Shown one piece after another: positions 1 through 6,855 of a stretch of DNA of 17,246 nucleotides (positions are counted from its first letter, which is position 1; every line of letters begins with the position of its first letter). The stretch is from the NCBI GenBank assembly GCA_934754735.1, contig CAKVJE010000032.1, forward strand, positions 1-17,246. Reading direction: 5' to 3'. A program made the translations under genes and the position numbers. The notes beneath the pieces are model-generated. The model saw only the letters and a program-made list of their open reading frames with translations, had not been told where the DNA came from and searched no databases. The DNA is from an uncultured Candidatus Melainabacteria bacterium. Lineage in GTDB: Bacteria > Cyanobacteriota > Vampirovibrionia > Gastranaerophilales > Gastranaerophilaceae.

Positions 1-648
1 GCAAAAGAAAATCGTCCTGATTTGAAAGCTCTTAATGCTACGGTTAAAGCTATGCGACAATATGTTTTACTTACTAAGCGTCAATATTTGCCTGATTTAA
101 AAGGCGGAGTGGGTTATAGTTACGCAAATAATCGTAATTATGCGAATAGCGGAATGAATGTTTCTGTGAATTTAAATACAACATTCAATATGATGCAAGT
201 TAAGCACGAAGTTGATATTGCTAATTCTCAACTTAATCTTGCAAAAACAGAAGTGGAATTGCTTAATCAAAATTTGTATTTTGATATCCAAAGTGCCTAT
301 GTTGATATGATTCAACTTGAAAAACAAATTCCGCTTTTGGAAACAAAAGTGCGTCAAACTTTAGAAAACCTTGAACTTGCAGACGGACGTTATAGCGTTG
401 GTTTGGGCGATTATATTCAATTGCAGGATGCGAGAGTGAATTATAACAATGCTCAAAGCTCTTATGTACAGGCTGTTTATAATTATAATGTAGCGAGAGC
501 AACGCTTGAAAGAGAAATTGCACTTCCACAAGAAGAAACTTTGACAGTAGAGGATGTTAAAGATTTTCAAAAGGATTTAAAGAAACAAGAAAAAAGTAAA
601 TTAACAGTCAAAAATAATCAAAAGAATTCCAAAAAGGATAACGTATGA
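1..648 (+). CDS. TolC-family outer membrane efflux channel, C-terminal part (5' end outside window)
   Basis: This is the last 215 residues of an outer membrane factor, the trimeric channel that carries substrates across the periplasm and outer membrane in type I secretion and efflux systems. The frame is open from base 1, so the gene starts upstream. The visible part begins with RPDLKALNATVKA, a pattern typical of the second repeat of TolC-like proteins. It is followed by a beta-hairpin-like stretch rich in Tyr, Asn and Gly, then long amphipathic helices, including GLGDYIQLQDARVNYNNAQS, which matches the usual helix-turn region of the family. The tail after about residue 180 is highly charged (Lys/Glu/Asn). 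The stop overlaps the start of the next gene by 4 bp (ATGA), so the two are translationally coupled and probably form one export machine. The family call is firm; the substrate cannot be told. Confidence 0.9.
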   Translation, partial: AKENRPDLKALNATVKAMRQYVLLTKRQYLPDLKGGVGYSYANNRNYANSGMNVSVNLNTTFNMMQVKHEVDIANSQLNLAKTEVELLNQNLYFDIQSAYVDMIQLEKQIPLLETKVRQTLENLELADGRYSVGLGDYIQLQDARVNYNNAQSSYVQAVYNYNVARATLEREIALPQEETLTVEDVKDFQKDLKKQEKSKLTVKNNQKNSKKDNV

Positions 649-1817
649 AGATTTTAGATAAAATTAAAACAATAAAGAAAAGATATATAACGGCAGGTGT
701 TGTGACCATTTTTATTGTGTTTACGGTAATTTCCGGCATGATGAAAAACAAAGTTGAATACGAAACAGCGCCGATTGAAAGACGAACAATCACTCAAGTA
801 GTTGAAGCTTCCGGTACAATTAATCCTGTAAATACAGTTTCAGTCGGTTCTACGGTTTCAGGTTTGATTAGTGCAATTTATGTTGATTTTAATTCTGTTG
901 TTAAAAAAGGTCAGTTGCTTGCAGAAATTGACCCTAGAACTTTCCAAGCAACTGTTGATCAGAATTTGGCGTCTGTTAATTCTGCACAAGCGGATTTGGC
1001 TAATAAACAAGCTACTTATGAGATGAGTGCAAAAACTCTTCGACGTTACAAAAATCTTTATGCGAGAAGTTTTGTTCCAAAATCAGAACTTGACCAAGCC
1101 GAAGCGGATTATAAAGCAGATTTGGCGCAAGTAAATGCCGCAAGAGCAAAAATTACACAAGCAAGAGCGCAATATAATCAATCATTGGTTAATTTAAATT
1201 ATACAAAAATTACTGCGCCTGTTGACGGTATGATTATTTCTCGTGAAATCGACTTGGGACAACCGGTTGCAGCAAGCTTCCAAGCACCTGAATTATTTAC
1301 AATTGCGCAAGATTTAGAGAAAATGCAAATTGAAGTAAATGTTTCTGAAGCTGATATCGGCGAAGTTAAAGAAGGACAAGATGTAACTTATACGCTTGAC
1401 GGATATCCGAACAGCGAATTCTATGGAAAAGTTACGCAAGTAAGAATTTCACCGACTACTGTTTCAAATGTTGTAACTTATTCTGTAATCGTAACGGTTG
1501 ATAACAGTGATTTAAAGCTTAAACCGGGGATGACTGCGAATGTTTCAATCATAACTGCTAAAAACGAAAATGTTCTTTGCGTTCCAAATATTGCCTTAAA
1601 ATTCACTCCTAAAACTGACGGTCAAAAATACAAGACTCAAGGACTTTGGATTAAGGATGGATTAAAACTTGCAAGAATAGATATCAAAACTGGTGCAAGT
1701 GATGATTCTTATACAGAAGTTATTGGAGATAATATAAAAGAAGGCGAAAAAGTGCTTGTCGGTATTAAAGGCGGAGGCAAGAAAAAATCTAATGATGCGC
1801 CACCACCTAGAATGTAA
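645..1817 (+). CDS. MacA/HlyD-type periplasmic adaptor (membrane fusion protein)
   Basis: A 390-residue adaptor that would link an inner membrane transporter to the TolC-like channel encoded just upstream. There is one N-terminal membrane anchor at about residues 15-32. A lipoyl-like half-motif VKKGQLLAEIDP lies at 86-97. An Ala/Gln-rich helical hairpin spans about 100-185, and the second lipoyl half TKITAPVDGMIISR is at 187-200. A beta-barrel follows, with the MacA-like signatures DLEKMQIEVNVSEADIG and LKPGMTANVSI (about 291-303). The C-terminus ends in a Gly/Lys/Pro-rich tail. The best family match by eye is MacA, whose usual partner is the ABC transporter MacB. No MacB gene follows: the next gene lies on the opposite strand 9 bp away, so the permease must be upstream of the window or elsewhere. 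The start overlaps the preceding stop, and this supports it. Confidence 0.9.
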   Translation: MKILDKIKTIKKRYITAGVVTIFIVFTVISGMMKNKVEYETAPIERRTITQVVEASGTINPVNTVSVGSTVSGLISAIYVDFNSVVKKGQLLAEIDPRTFQATVDQNLASVNSAQADLANKQATYEMSAKTLRRYKNLYARSFVPKSELDQAEADYKADLAQVNAARAKITQARAQYNQSLVNLNYTKITAPVDGMIISREIDLGQPVAASFQAPELFTIAQDLEKMQIEVNVSEADIGEVKEGQDVTYTLDGYPNSEFYGKVTQVRISPTTVSNVVTYSVIVTVDNSDLKLKPGMTANVSIITAKNENVLCVPNIALKFTPKTDGQKYKTQGLWIKDGLKLARIDIKTGASDDSYTEVIGDNIKEGEKVLVGIKGGGKKKSNDAPPPRM

Positions 1818-1826
1818 TTGTTTTAC

Positions 1827-2672
1827 TTATGCAAGTTCTGCTGTATAAACGTATTCCGCAGGCCCAGATAAGAACACATCTCCTTCAGGTTTGTTTGGCG
1901 CGCCATTCCAAACAACATTAACAACACCTCCAGGAAGTTGAACTTCTACAGAGTTTTCAATATATCCGTTTAGAATTCCGGCAACTACACTTGCACAAGC
2001 TCCTGTTCCACATGCCAGAGTTATTCCGCATCCTCTTTCCCAAACAGCAAGTTCTATTTTTTTAAATGATTTTATTTTTACAAATTCAACATTGGTTTTT
2101 TCAGGAAATTCAGCACTTGTTTCAATAATTGGACCATATTTTTTTGCGAATTCCATAACATCATTTTCCGGTGAAACAAAAATTACAAAATGCGGATTGC
2201 CCATAGAAATTGCGTTCCCATCAAAAATCATGTTTTTAACAGACATTTTGTAATTCAAATTATGATGAGGAATGAAAGGTATTTTTTCCGGCTCTAAAAT
2301 TGGCTGAGACATATTTACTCTTACAAATCCATCATCAAGAATTTCAGGCTTAATGATTCCCGCTAAAGTTTTTACGGAGAACATCTTTTTATCAACAAGT
2401 TTATTATCGTAAGCGTACTTTGCAAAACATCTCATGCCGTTTCCGCACATTTGAGCTGTAGAACCGTCTGAATTATAGAAAAACCAACTGATATCCGCTT
2501 CATCGCAACTTGTATTAGGAATAATAAGTCCGTCAGCACCAATTCCGAAGTGTCTGTCACAAAGCATTTTAGCCGCGTCTGTAATTTTCATATCCAGTTT
2601 TAAGAATTCATCAAAATCAACAATGACAAAATCATTTCCGCATCCTTGCATTTTTGTAACTTTTATTCCCAT
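1827..2672 (-). CDS. dapF: diaminopimelate epimerase
   Basis: Converts LL-diaminopimelate to the meso form in the cytoplasm, the step that supplies both lysine and the peptidoglycan cross-linking residue. The length of 281 residues is normal. Both halves of the pseudo-symmetric active site are visible: MCGNGMRC with catalytic Cys76, and ACGTGAC with catalytic Cys221. The N-terminal MQGCGNDFV (8-16) and HFGIGADGL (41-49) substrate-binding blocks are also present. The start is supported by AGGAG five bases upstream (2678-2682 on this strand). The gene is divergent from hisS, with 70 bp between them holding both promoters, and it converges on the adaptor gene with only 9 bp between the stops. 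No terminator hairpin was seen there. An intact, functional enzyme is expected. Confidence 0.97.
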   Translation of the reverse strand: MGIKVTKMQGCGNDFVIVDFDEFLKLDMKITDAAKMLCDRHFGIGADGLIIPNTSCDEADISWFFYNSDGSTAQMCGNGMRCFAKYAYDNKLVDKKMFSVKTLAGIIKPEILDDGFVRVNMSQPILEPEKIPFIPHHNLNYKMSVKNMIFDGNAISMGNPHFVIFVSPENDVMEFAKKYGPIIETSAEFPEKTNVEFVKIKSFKKIELAVWERGCGITLACGTGACASVVAGILNGYIENSVEVQLPGGVVNVVWNGAPNKPEGDVFLSGPAEYVYTAELA

Positions 2673-2689
2673 TTCTTCTCCTATCGATA

Positions 2690-2717
2690 TTTACTTAATA
2701 TGTTCATATAGTACAAT
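2690..2717 (+). promoter_or_regulatory. probable sigma-70 promoter for hisS
   Basis: A TTTACT box (2690-2695) and TACAAT box (2712-2717) are separated by 16 bp and lie 25 bp upstream of the hisS start. An AAAGGA ribosome binding site follows at about 2728-2733. The boxes are only moderately close to consensus. Confidence 0.5.
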
Positions 2718-2742
2718 TAAATTATATAAAGGAATTTGAATT

Positions 2743-3978
2743 ATGGCAATAATAAAAGTACAAAAAGGAACAAAAGATATTCTTCCTGCTGAAATGCCTG
2801 TTTGGCACTTCATGGAAGATACAGCAAGAAAGATTTTTACAGAATACGGTGCAAAAGAAATCAGAACTCCGATTTTTGAGGCGACTGAACTTTTTGCGCG
2901 CGGTGTTGGTGATACAACCGATATCGTTAATAAAGAAATGTATACATTTGAAAAAAGCGAACGTTCATTAACACTTCGTCCGGAAAATACAGCCGGTGTA
3001 GTTAGAGCATTTATTGAAAACGGTATGCATAGACTTTCTGCACCTGTAAAACTTTGGTATAAAGGACCAATGTTTAGATATGAACGTCCTCAAGCAGGTC
3101 GTCAAAGACAATTTCACCAAGTTGGCGTTGAAGTTTTTGGCATTAAACAGGCTACAGCTGATGCGGAAGTTATTTTGATGGCGGTTAATTATCTTAAAGC
3201 GCTTGGTTTGAACGATTTGAGTGTTGAATTAAACTCTCTTGGTTGTCCTGAATGTCGTGAAAGTTTTAAGACTAAGTTGAAAGCTGTAATTAAACCATAT
3301 TTGAGCGAGCTTTGTCCTGATTGCCAAGCAAGATATGAAAAAAATCCGCTAAGACTTTTGGATTGCAAAGTTGAAGAATGTAAAGCAATTTATGCGAAAC
3401 CTGAAATTCAAGAAGTTATTCAATCTGATTTCATTTGTGAAGATTGCGCAAATCATTTCAATGAATTAAAAGATTATTTAGACGCTTTGAATATCAATTA
3501 TTCTATTAATAAACTTTTAGTAAGAGGTTTGGATTACTACAATAGAACTGTTTTTGAAATTAAGTCAAACAATTTGGGTTCTCAAAACGCAGTATGTGGC
3601 GGCGGAAGATATGACAGCCTTGTTCGTAATTTAGGCGGAGAAGATACTCCGGCTATCGGTTTTGCAATGGGCATGGAAAGATTGGCGTCACTAATCGGAC
3701 AAAAAGAAGCTGAAAGAACTACTGCATTTGTGGTTTCTAATAACACATTGGAAGCTGTTAAGTTGACAGAAGAGCTACGTGCACAAGGAATTACAGCTGA
3801 ATTCGATTTAACAAATAAGAAGTTTGTAAAACAATTGGAAAAAGCTTCTAAAGTTGCGAAATACGCTTTAATTTTGGGCGAAGACGAAATTTCAGCAGGA
3901 AAAGTTACTGTTAAAAATCTTGATACTTCAGAACAAACAACTGTTGACAGAAATGATTTAAGCAAGACAATTGCTTAG
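2743..3978 (+). CDS. hisS: histidyl-tRNA synthetase
   Basis: Charges tRNA-His with histidine; a cytoplasmic class II synthetase of 411 residues, normal for the bacterial type. Class II motif 2 is at about 111-133, beginning FRYERPQAGRQRQFHQ. The histidine-specific block LVRGLDYYNRTVFE is at 259-272, and motif 3, AIGFAMGMERL, is at 304-314. The C-terminal anticodon-binding domain runs from about 325 to the end. The insertion domain between motif 2 and the His block holds Cys pairs CPEC (168-171), CPDC (191-194), Cys208/Cys213 and CEDC (232-235). Such paired cysteines occur in several bacterial HisRS and suggest a metal-binding insert here. The gene stands alone: it is divergent from dapF and convergent with the next minus-strand gene, 9 bp away. 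A good AAAGGA site precedes the ATG. Confidence 0.97.
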   Translation: MAIIKVQKGTKDILPAEMPVWHFMEDTARKIFTEYGAKEIRTPIFEATELFARGVGDTTDIVNKEMYTFEKSERSLTLRPENTAGVVRAFIENGMHRLSAPVKLWYKGPMFRYERPQAGRQRQFHQVGVEVFGIKQATADAEVILMAVNYLKALGLNDLSVELNSLGCPECRESFKTKLKAVIKPYLSELCPDCQARYEKNPLRLLDCKVEECKAIYAKPEIQEVIQSDFICEDCANHFNELKDYLDALNINYSINKLLVRGLDYYNRTVFEIKSNNLGSQNAVCGGGRYDSLVRNLGGEDTPAIGFAMGMERLASLIGQKEAERTTAFVVSNNTLEAVKLTEELRAQGITAEFDLTNKKFVKQLEKASKVAKYALILGEDEISAGKVTVKNLDTSEQTTVDRNDLSKTIA

Positions 3979-3987
3979 AAAGATGAA

Positions 3988-4515
3988 TTACACAAAGAAA
4001 TCTAGAGCTTTTTTTAATGCTTTTCTGACTGTATCATTTTCTATTAAATCAATTCCACTTGTAATTCCTTGATTCAATTTTGTTATTAAGTCTAGTTGAG
4101 ACATATCAGGAAAGTCATCACCATATTTTTCTAGAAGCTCTATTAATGCTCTTCCCTCTAGTTGATGTAGTGTATATGTTATACTTGCATTAATTGCATT
4201 TCCGGCACCAGGAATCATGGCTGCTCCTTTTGTTGCCAAATTAACACCTAGATTTTTACCAGCTAATATCAAGCCAATGCTTGTTGTTGCACCACCTGTA
4301 CAATCATATATCTCAAATATTTTTTTACACATGTTTTTAGTAATTATTGTAAGGGCAGCGGCATCTCCAATGCCTGTATTTGCCAGTAATCCAGCTGTTG
4401 CTGCTGCGGATGAGGCATAACGATTAACACAAATTTCAGCTCTTTTTTTTAGCTGGTTCCCCAGCTGAATGGAAATAATCAAGCAGACCTTTAAAAGCAA
4501 TATTATTACCATCAT
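3988..4515 (-). CDS. C-terminal half of a frameshifted DUF697-like membrane-associated protein
   Basis: This frame encodes the larger C-terminal part of a protein whose N-terminus lies in the adjacent frame (4436-4816). The first 22 or so residues of the open frame (MMVIILLLKV...) are read out of register and have no ribosome binding site. The real homologous sequence seems to begin at KKRAEICVNRY. From there the protein is Ala/Gly-rich: RYASSAAATAGLLANTGIGD, then LTIITKNMCKKIFEIYDC, then a hydrophobic Gly/Ala block with AAMIPGAGNAINA, and an acidic helical tail ending in DFFV. The order (leading Ala/Gly helix, L/T-rich helix with M...I...Y, Gly-rich hydrophobic helix) recalls DUF697/YcjF-like domains, but the match is by eye only. 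If the frames are joined by losing one A, the full protein is 275 residues. It may be a pseudogene, a read by slippage, or a sequence error. Confidence 0.6.
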   Translation of the reverse strand: MMVIILLLKVCLIISIQLGNQLKKRAEICVNRYASSAAATAGLLANTGIGDAAALTIITKNMCKKIFEIYDCTGGATTSIGLILAGKNLGVNLATKGAAMIPGAGNAINASITYTLHQLEGRALIELLEKYGDDFPDMSQLDLITKLNQGITSGIDLIENDTVRKALKKALDFFV

Positions 4516-4816
4516 TTATATTGGTAGTGTTTTTATTGGTTTTTGGTTTTACCTGTGTAGTAGAAATTTTTTTAGGTGGATGAATTATTAAATATATAAT
4601 ATCAGCCAAGATACCACACGAAGAAGCAGTTTCTGCTATGCAAAAACCCAGTTTTTTACCTTTCAAATTTTTATTATTGCCATAAATAGCACCACCGATA
4701 CCTCCTATAGTCATTCCTAACGCGATACTTGGTAATTGATCACTAAGAGTTGGTTGTTTATACTTTGTTTGCGTCTGTTTAAAAGAACTCAGACTGTAAA
4801 TTGACGATATGTACAT
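4436..4816 (-). CDS. N-terminal half of the same frameshifted protein, with glycine-zipper helix and AFKG motif
   Basis: A 126-residue frame starting at ATG 4816, with GGAG about 13 bases upstream and a strong promoter behind it. It opens with a Ser/Thr/Gln/Lys-rich polar stretch. A glycine-zipper hydrophobic helix, ALGMTIGGIGGAIYG (32-46), follows, then a second hydrophobic segment around ILADIIYLIIH (69-79). Next come a Lys/Thr/Asn-rich linker and NNIAFKGLLDYFHSAGEPAKK. It then runs into a stop right after a run of eight A (4443-4450 on the plus strand as T). With seven A the reading would continue as AKKRAEICVNRY into the downstream frame. The break falls between two segments that read naturally as one protein, which argues against two separate genes. 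No function can be assigned. Confidence 0.6.
   Translation of the reverse strand: MYISSIYSLSSFKQTQTKYKQPTLSDQLPSIALGMTIGGIGGAIYGNNKNLKGKKLGFCIAETASSCGILADIIYLIIHPPKKISTTQVKPKTNKNTTNINDGNNIAFKGLLDYFHSAGEPAKKKS
4443..4450 (-). other. A8 homopolymer at the frameshift point
   Basis: Eight consecutive T on the plus strand (A8 in the mRNA) lie exactly where the two halves of the 3988-4816 gene change frame. Poly-A runs of this length are known sites of RNA polymerase slippage and also of sequencing and assembly indels. Removing one A restores a 275-residue frame. Confidence 0.8.
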
Positions 4817-4842
4817 AAAATTCTATTTACTCCAATATATAC

Positions 4843-4871
4843 AAGATATTTTAAAAGGACTTGCTTGTCAA
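4843..4871 (-). promoter_or_regulatory. strong sigma-70 promoter for the frameshifted gene
   Basis: On the minus strand a perfect TTGACA (4866-4871) is followed, after 17 bp, by TATCTT (4843-4848), placing transcription start about 20 bases before the ATG at 4816. This is the best -35 box seen in the window, so the split gene is probably still transcribed. Confidence 0.65.
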
Positions 4872-4941
4872 TATATATTACATATTTAAAACTTCTTTGT
4901 ATTTTATGGTTATGTTTTTCATTATTTCGTTTTTATACTAT

Positions 4942-4964
4942 TATAATAATGAATAGAGAAAGGA
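4942..4964 (+). promoter_or_regulatory. -10 box and ribosome binding site of pdxJ
   Basis: A consensus TATAAT lies at 4942-4947, and AGAAAGGA lies at 4957-4964, six bases before the ATG. No good -35 box is seen 17 bp upstream. Such a short distance between -10 and start implies a very short leader. Confidence 0.5.
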
Positions 4965-4970
4965 CTAATT

Positions 4971-5681
4971 ATGTTATTAGGTGTAAATATAGACCACGTA
5001 GCGACTTTGAGAAACGCGCGCGGTGGAATTGATCCGGATCCGATTACGGCTGCAAGAATTTGTAAAGAATGCGGAGTTGCTTCTATTACAACTCACTTGA
5101 GAGAAGATAGACGCCATATCAAAGATGCAGACGTAGAAGCTATTAGAATGCTTCCTAGAGTTCGTTTGAATTTGGAAATGGCAATGACAAAAGAAATGCA
5201 AGAAATCGCATTGAAGTTAAGACCTCATGCTGTTTGTATTGTTCCGGAAAAAAGACAAGAACTAACAACTGAAGGCGGTTTGGATGTTGCAGGTCAATTG
5301 AATTGGGCGATAGAATTCACAAAACCGCTTTTAGAAAAAAATATTGAGGTAAGTTTCTTTATTGATCCTGATGTGCATCAAATCTCAGCGGTTTCAAAAA
5401 CGGGTGCGCATTTTATTGAGCTTCATACGGGAAGATATTCCGAAGTTTTTGGAACGGAAGAAGAAGCAAAAGCATTTGAAGATTTAAAAGGTGCTGCGAT
5501 TTTTGCACAGAATTTTGGACTAAAAGTTAATGCCGGTCATGGTTTGAACTATCAAAACGTTGGTAGAATGCATGAAATTCCTAATTTACAAGAATTGAAC
5601 ATTGGGCACTCAATCATTGCGCGTTCAATTTTTGTAGGATTAGAGCAGGCTGTTAAAGAAATGAAAGCTTTAGTTGAGTAA
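4971..5681 (+). CDS. pdxJ: pyridoxine 5'-phosphate synthase
   Basis: Condenses 1-deoxyxylulose 5-phosphate with 3-amino-2-oxopropyl phosphate to give pyridoxine 5'-phosphate, the last ring-forming step of the DXP-dependent vitamin B6 route. The 236-residue TIM-barrel protein is of normal length. It has the N-terminal GVNIDHVATLRNARGG (Asn6, Asp8, Arg17), TTHLREDRRHI (His42, Arg44) and LNLEMA (Glu69). It also has FFIDPD (129-134), ELHTGRYSE (150-158) and VNAGHGLN with His190, which matches the conserved active-site histidine of the family. The presence of PdxJ means the organism uses the deoxyxylulose pathway rather than PdxS/PdxT for B6. The gene appears to be transcribed alone; downstream is the inverted-repeat stretch. 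Confidence 0.97.
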   Translation: MLLGVNIDHVATLRNARGGIDPDPITAARICKECGVASITTHLREDRRHIKDADVEAIRMLPRVRLNLEMAMTKEMQEIALKLRPHAVCIVPEKRQELTTEGGLDVAGQLNWAIEFTKPLLEKNIEVSFFIDPDVHQISAVSKTGAHFIELHTGRYSEVFGTEEEAKAFEDLKGAAIFAQNFGLKVNAGHGLNYQNVGRMHEIPNLQELNIGHSIIARSIFVGLEQAVKEMKALVE

Positions 5682-5687
5682 GTTGCA

Positions 5688-6040
5688 CCTCTCCATGGGG
5701 GAGCGGATTTTCGGTAGGGTGAAGCGAACGTGAGTGAGCTAACCCGTAAGAGCTAATAACATGAAAATAACAATTAAAATCCGATAGGATTTGTTGTTAT
5801 TGGAATGTTATACTCGCCCGAATAATCCAAGACAGGTCGCAGCTGTTGGCAAAACTCCGTTGAGCCTTACAGATGCGGGTGGGGGCTTATTGTTGTAAAA
5901 ACAAAAAGTTAAAAATAACTAAATTTTTATACAATTTTCCATTTTCAACTTTCCATTTTCCATTAAATAAGCCCCCACCCGAATTTCTAAGCTTCAAGCA
6001 GAGCTTTCAGCTTGAAATTCTACCCTCCCCCTTGGAGAGG
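5688..6040. repeat. nested inverted-repeat intergenic element (possible MITE-like or palindromic repeat)
   Basis: The 382 bases between pdxJ and the next gene hold no believable gene but are full of dyads. The outer pair, 5688-5703 and 6025-6040, are inverted copies matching at 15 of 16 positions (CCTCTCCATGGGGGAG against CCTCTCCAAGGGGGAG). An inner pair, 5876-5891 and 5966-5981, is a perfect 16-bp inverted repeat (CGGGTGGGGGCTTATT) with a 74-base AT-rich loop. Smaller hairpins are at 5767-5800 (ATAACAA/TTGTTAT plus AAATCC/GGATTT) and 5993-6016 (TTCAAGC/GCTTGAA). The loop has a repeated TTTCCATTTTC-like run. The G-rich ends differ in base content from the surrounding DNA. Terminal inverted repeats around about 350 bp without a transposase fit a non-autonomous mobile or palindromic repeat. 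Other copies in the genome would be needed to prove that. Confidence 0.6.
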
Positions 6041-6063
6041 GTAATTAAAAAAAAGAGGTAATT

Positions 6064-6378
6064 ATGAAAACAAAAGAAGAAGTTGTTCAAGAAATGCAAC
6101 AAGTAGTCGAGCAAATGCGCTTGGACGATATAGAAGAAAATCCGGATTGTGAAAACGAGTTTTTTACTTGCGACGCTTGCGGTGGTACAAAATCGTTAGC
6201 AGGTTCAGTTCAATACGGACATTACAGACTTTGTAATGATTGTGTTTTATATGCTGAAGTTGGTTTTGAACTTGGACAGATCAAGGATATTGAAGAACTT
6301 ATAGCCGCAATGGACGACAAACGCTTGGAAGCTGATTGTGAATTTTTAAAGAATGAAGAAAAAAGATTAGAAAATTAA
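6064..6378 (+). CDS. small zinc-ribbon-like protein of unknown function
   Basis: A 104-residue acidic protein. Residues 1-30 are a charged, probably helical segment. A CDAC motif (Cys36, Cys39) and a CNDC motif (Cys57, Cys60) are 17 residues apart, a spacing typical of a treble-clef or zinc-ribbon fold that binds one zinc ion. The rest, from residue 65, is an acidic helical tail. AAAAAGAGG upstream of the ATG gives a plausible ribosome binding site, lying just outside the inverted-repeat element. No promoter was identified, so it may be transcribed from within that element. It has no recognised family. Small proteins of this sort may bind nucleic acid or a protein partner, but nothing here shows which. 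Confidence 0.7.
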   Translation: MKTKEEVVQEMQQVVEQMRLDDIEENPDCENEFFTCDACGGTKSLAGSVQYGHYRLCNDCVLYAEVGFELGQIKDIEELIAAMDDKRLEADCEFLKNEEKRLEN

Positions 6379-6435
6379 TTGTAATTAAGAATTTTATGTT
6401 AGAATTTAAAAGGAAATATAGAAAGAGGCGTCGAA

Positions 6436-6699
6436 ATGAAAATAGCAAGAATTAATAGTACAAATCCTAATTGCCAAATTAGTACAAAAGCAAAATCTGA
6501 TAAAACATATAATGTTTTGGCAAATGTAACCAAAAGGTTGAAAAATCAAAAGAATGATAGTTTTACTAAGTTGGATGAAGCGGCTAAAAACATATTAGAG
6601 CATAAAGAAATTAGCCCTGCTACAAGTGAAGAATTCTTCAATTTGCCTAAATTTAAACAAGATGAACTTTTGTTATTTGCTAAATTTAGAAAAAAATAG
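6436..6699 (+). CDS. small basic hypothetical protein
   Basis: An 87-residue, Lys/Asn-rich protein with no Cys cluster, signal peptide or membrane segment. The N-terminus MKIARINSTNPNCQISTKAK resembles the polar leader seen on other unknown proteins in this window but lacks their Phe-x-Gly motif. The second half, from about residue 40, looks helical (FTKLDEAAKNILEHKE and FKQDELLLFAKFRKK). GAGG lies 8 bases before the ATG, and a rho-independent terminator follows 4 bases after the stop. The clear start and stop signals make it a likely real gene. Function is unknown. Confidence 0.6.
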   Translation: MKIARINSTNPNCQISTKAKSDKTYNVLANVTKRLKNQKNDSFTKLDEAAKNILEHKEISPATSEEFFNLPKFKQDELLLFAKFRKK

Positions 6700-6703
6700 T
6701 ATT

Positions 6704-6733
6704 AAATGGTGGGTAATTAATCCACCATTTTTT
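6704..6733 (+). terminator. rho-independent terminator
   Basis: A perfect 9-bp stem, AAATGGTGG/CCACCATTT, with a 9-base loop and followed by more T, lies immediately after the small gene ending at 6699. It closes the 6064-6699 unit. Confidence 0.8.
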
Positions 6734-6801
6734 ATGTAAACATTTGTAAAAAAAATAATGATATTTTTATAGTAACTAGCAAAAAAAATTTTTAGCGTTT
6801 T

Positions 6802-6845
6802 TTGAGATAACACAAGAAATAAATATAAATAGTATAAAAAAGGAG
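6802..6845 (+). promoter_or_regulatory. promoter and ribosome binding site of the 748-residue protein gene
   Basis: TTGAGA (6802-6807), 16 bp, TATAAA (6824-6829), then AAGGAG at 6840-6845, ten bases before the ATG. The region from 6734 is very AT-rich. The SD is full consensus, which supports the 6856 start and hence the unusual 100-residue stretch before the internal signal-like segment. Confidence 0.55.
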
Positions 6846-6855
6846 CATAAAACGT

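Noticed and set aside
3582..3965. 127-codon minus-strand frame inside hisS
   Set aside because: It lies fully antisense to the well-conserved C-terminal part of HisRS, with no signals of its own and an improbable composition.
5873..6061. 62-codon open frame inside the intergenic repeat
   Set aside because: It spans both arms of the 16-bp inverted repeat and the outer repeat arm, has a low-complexity Phe/Pro-rich translation and lacks a ribosome binding site. It is best explained as a by-product of the repeat.
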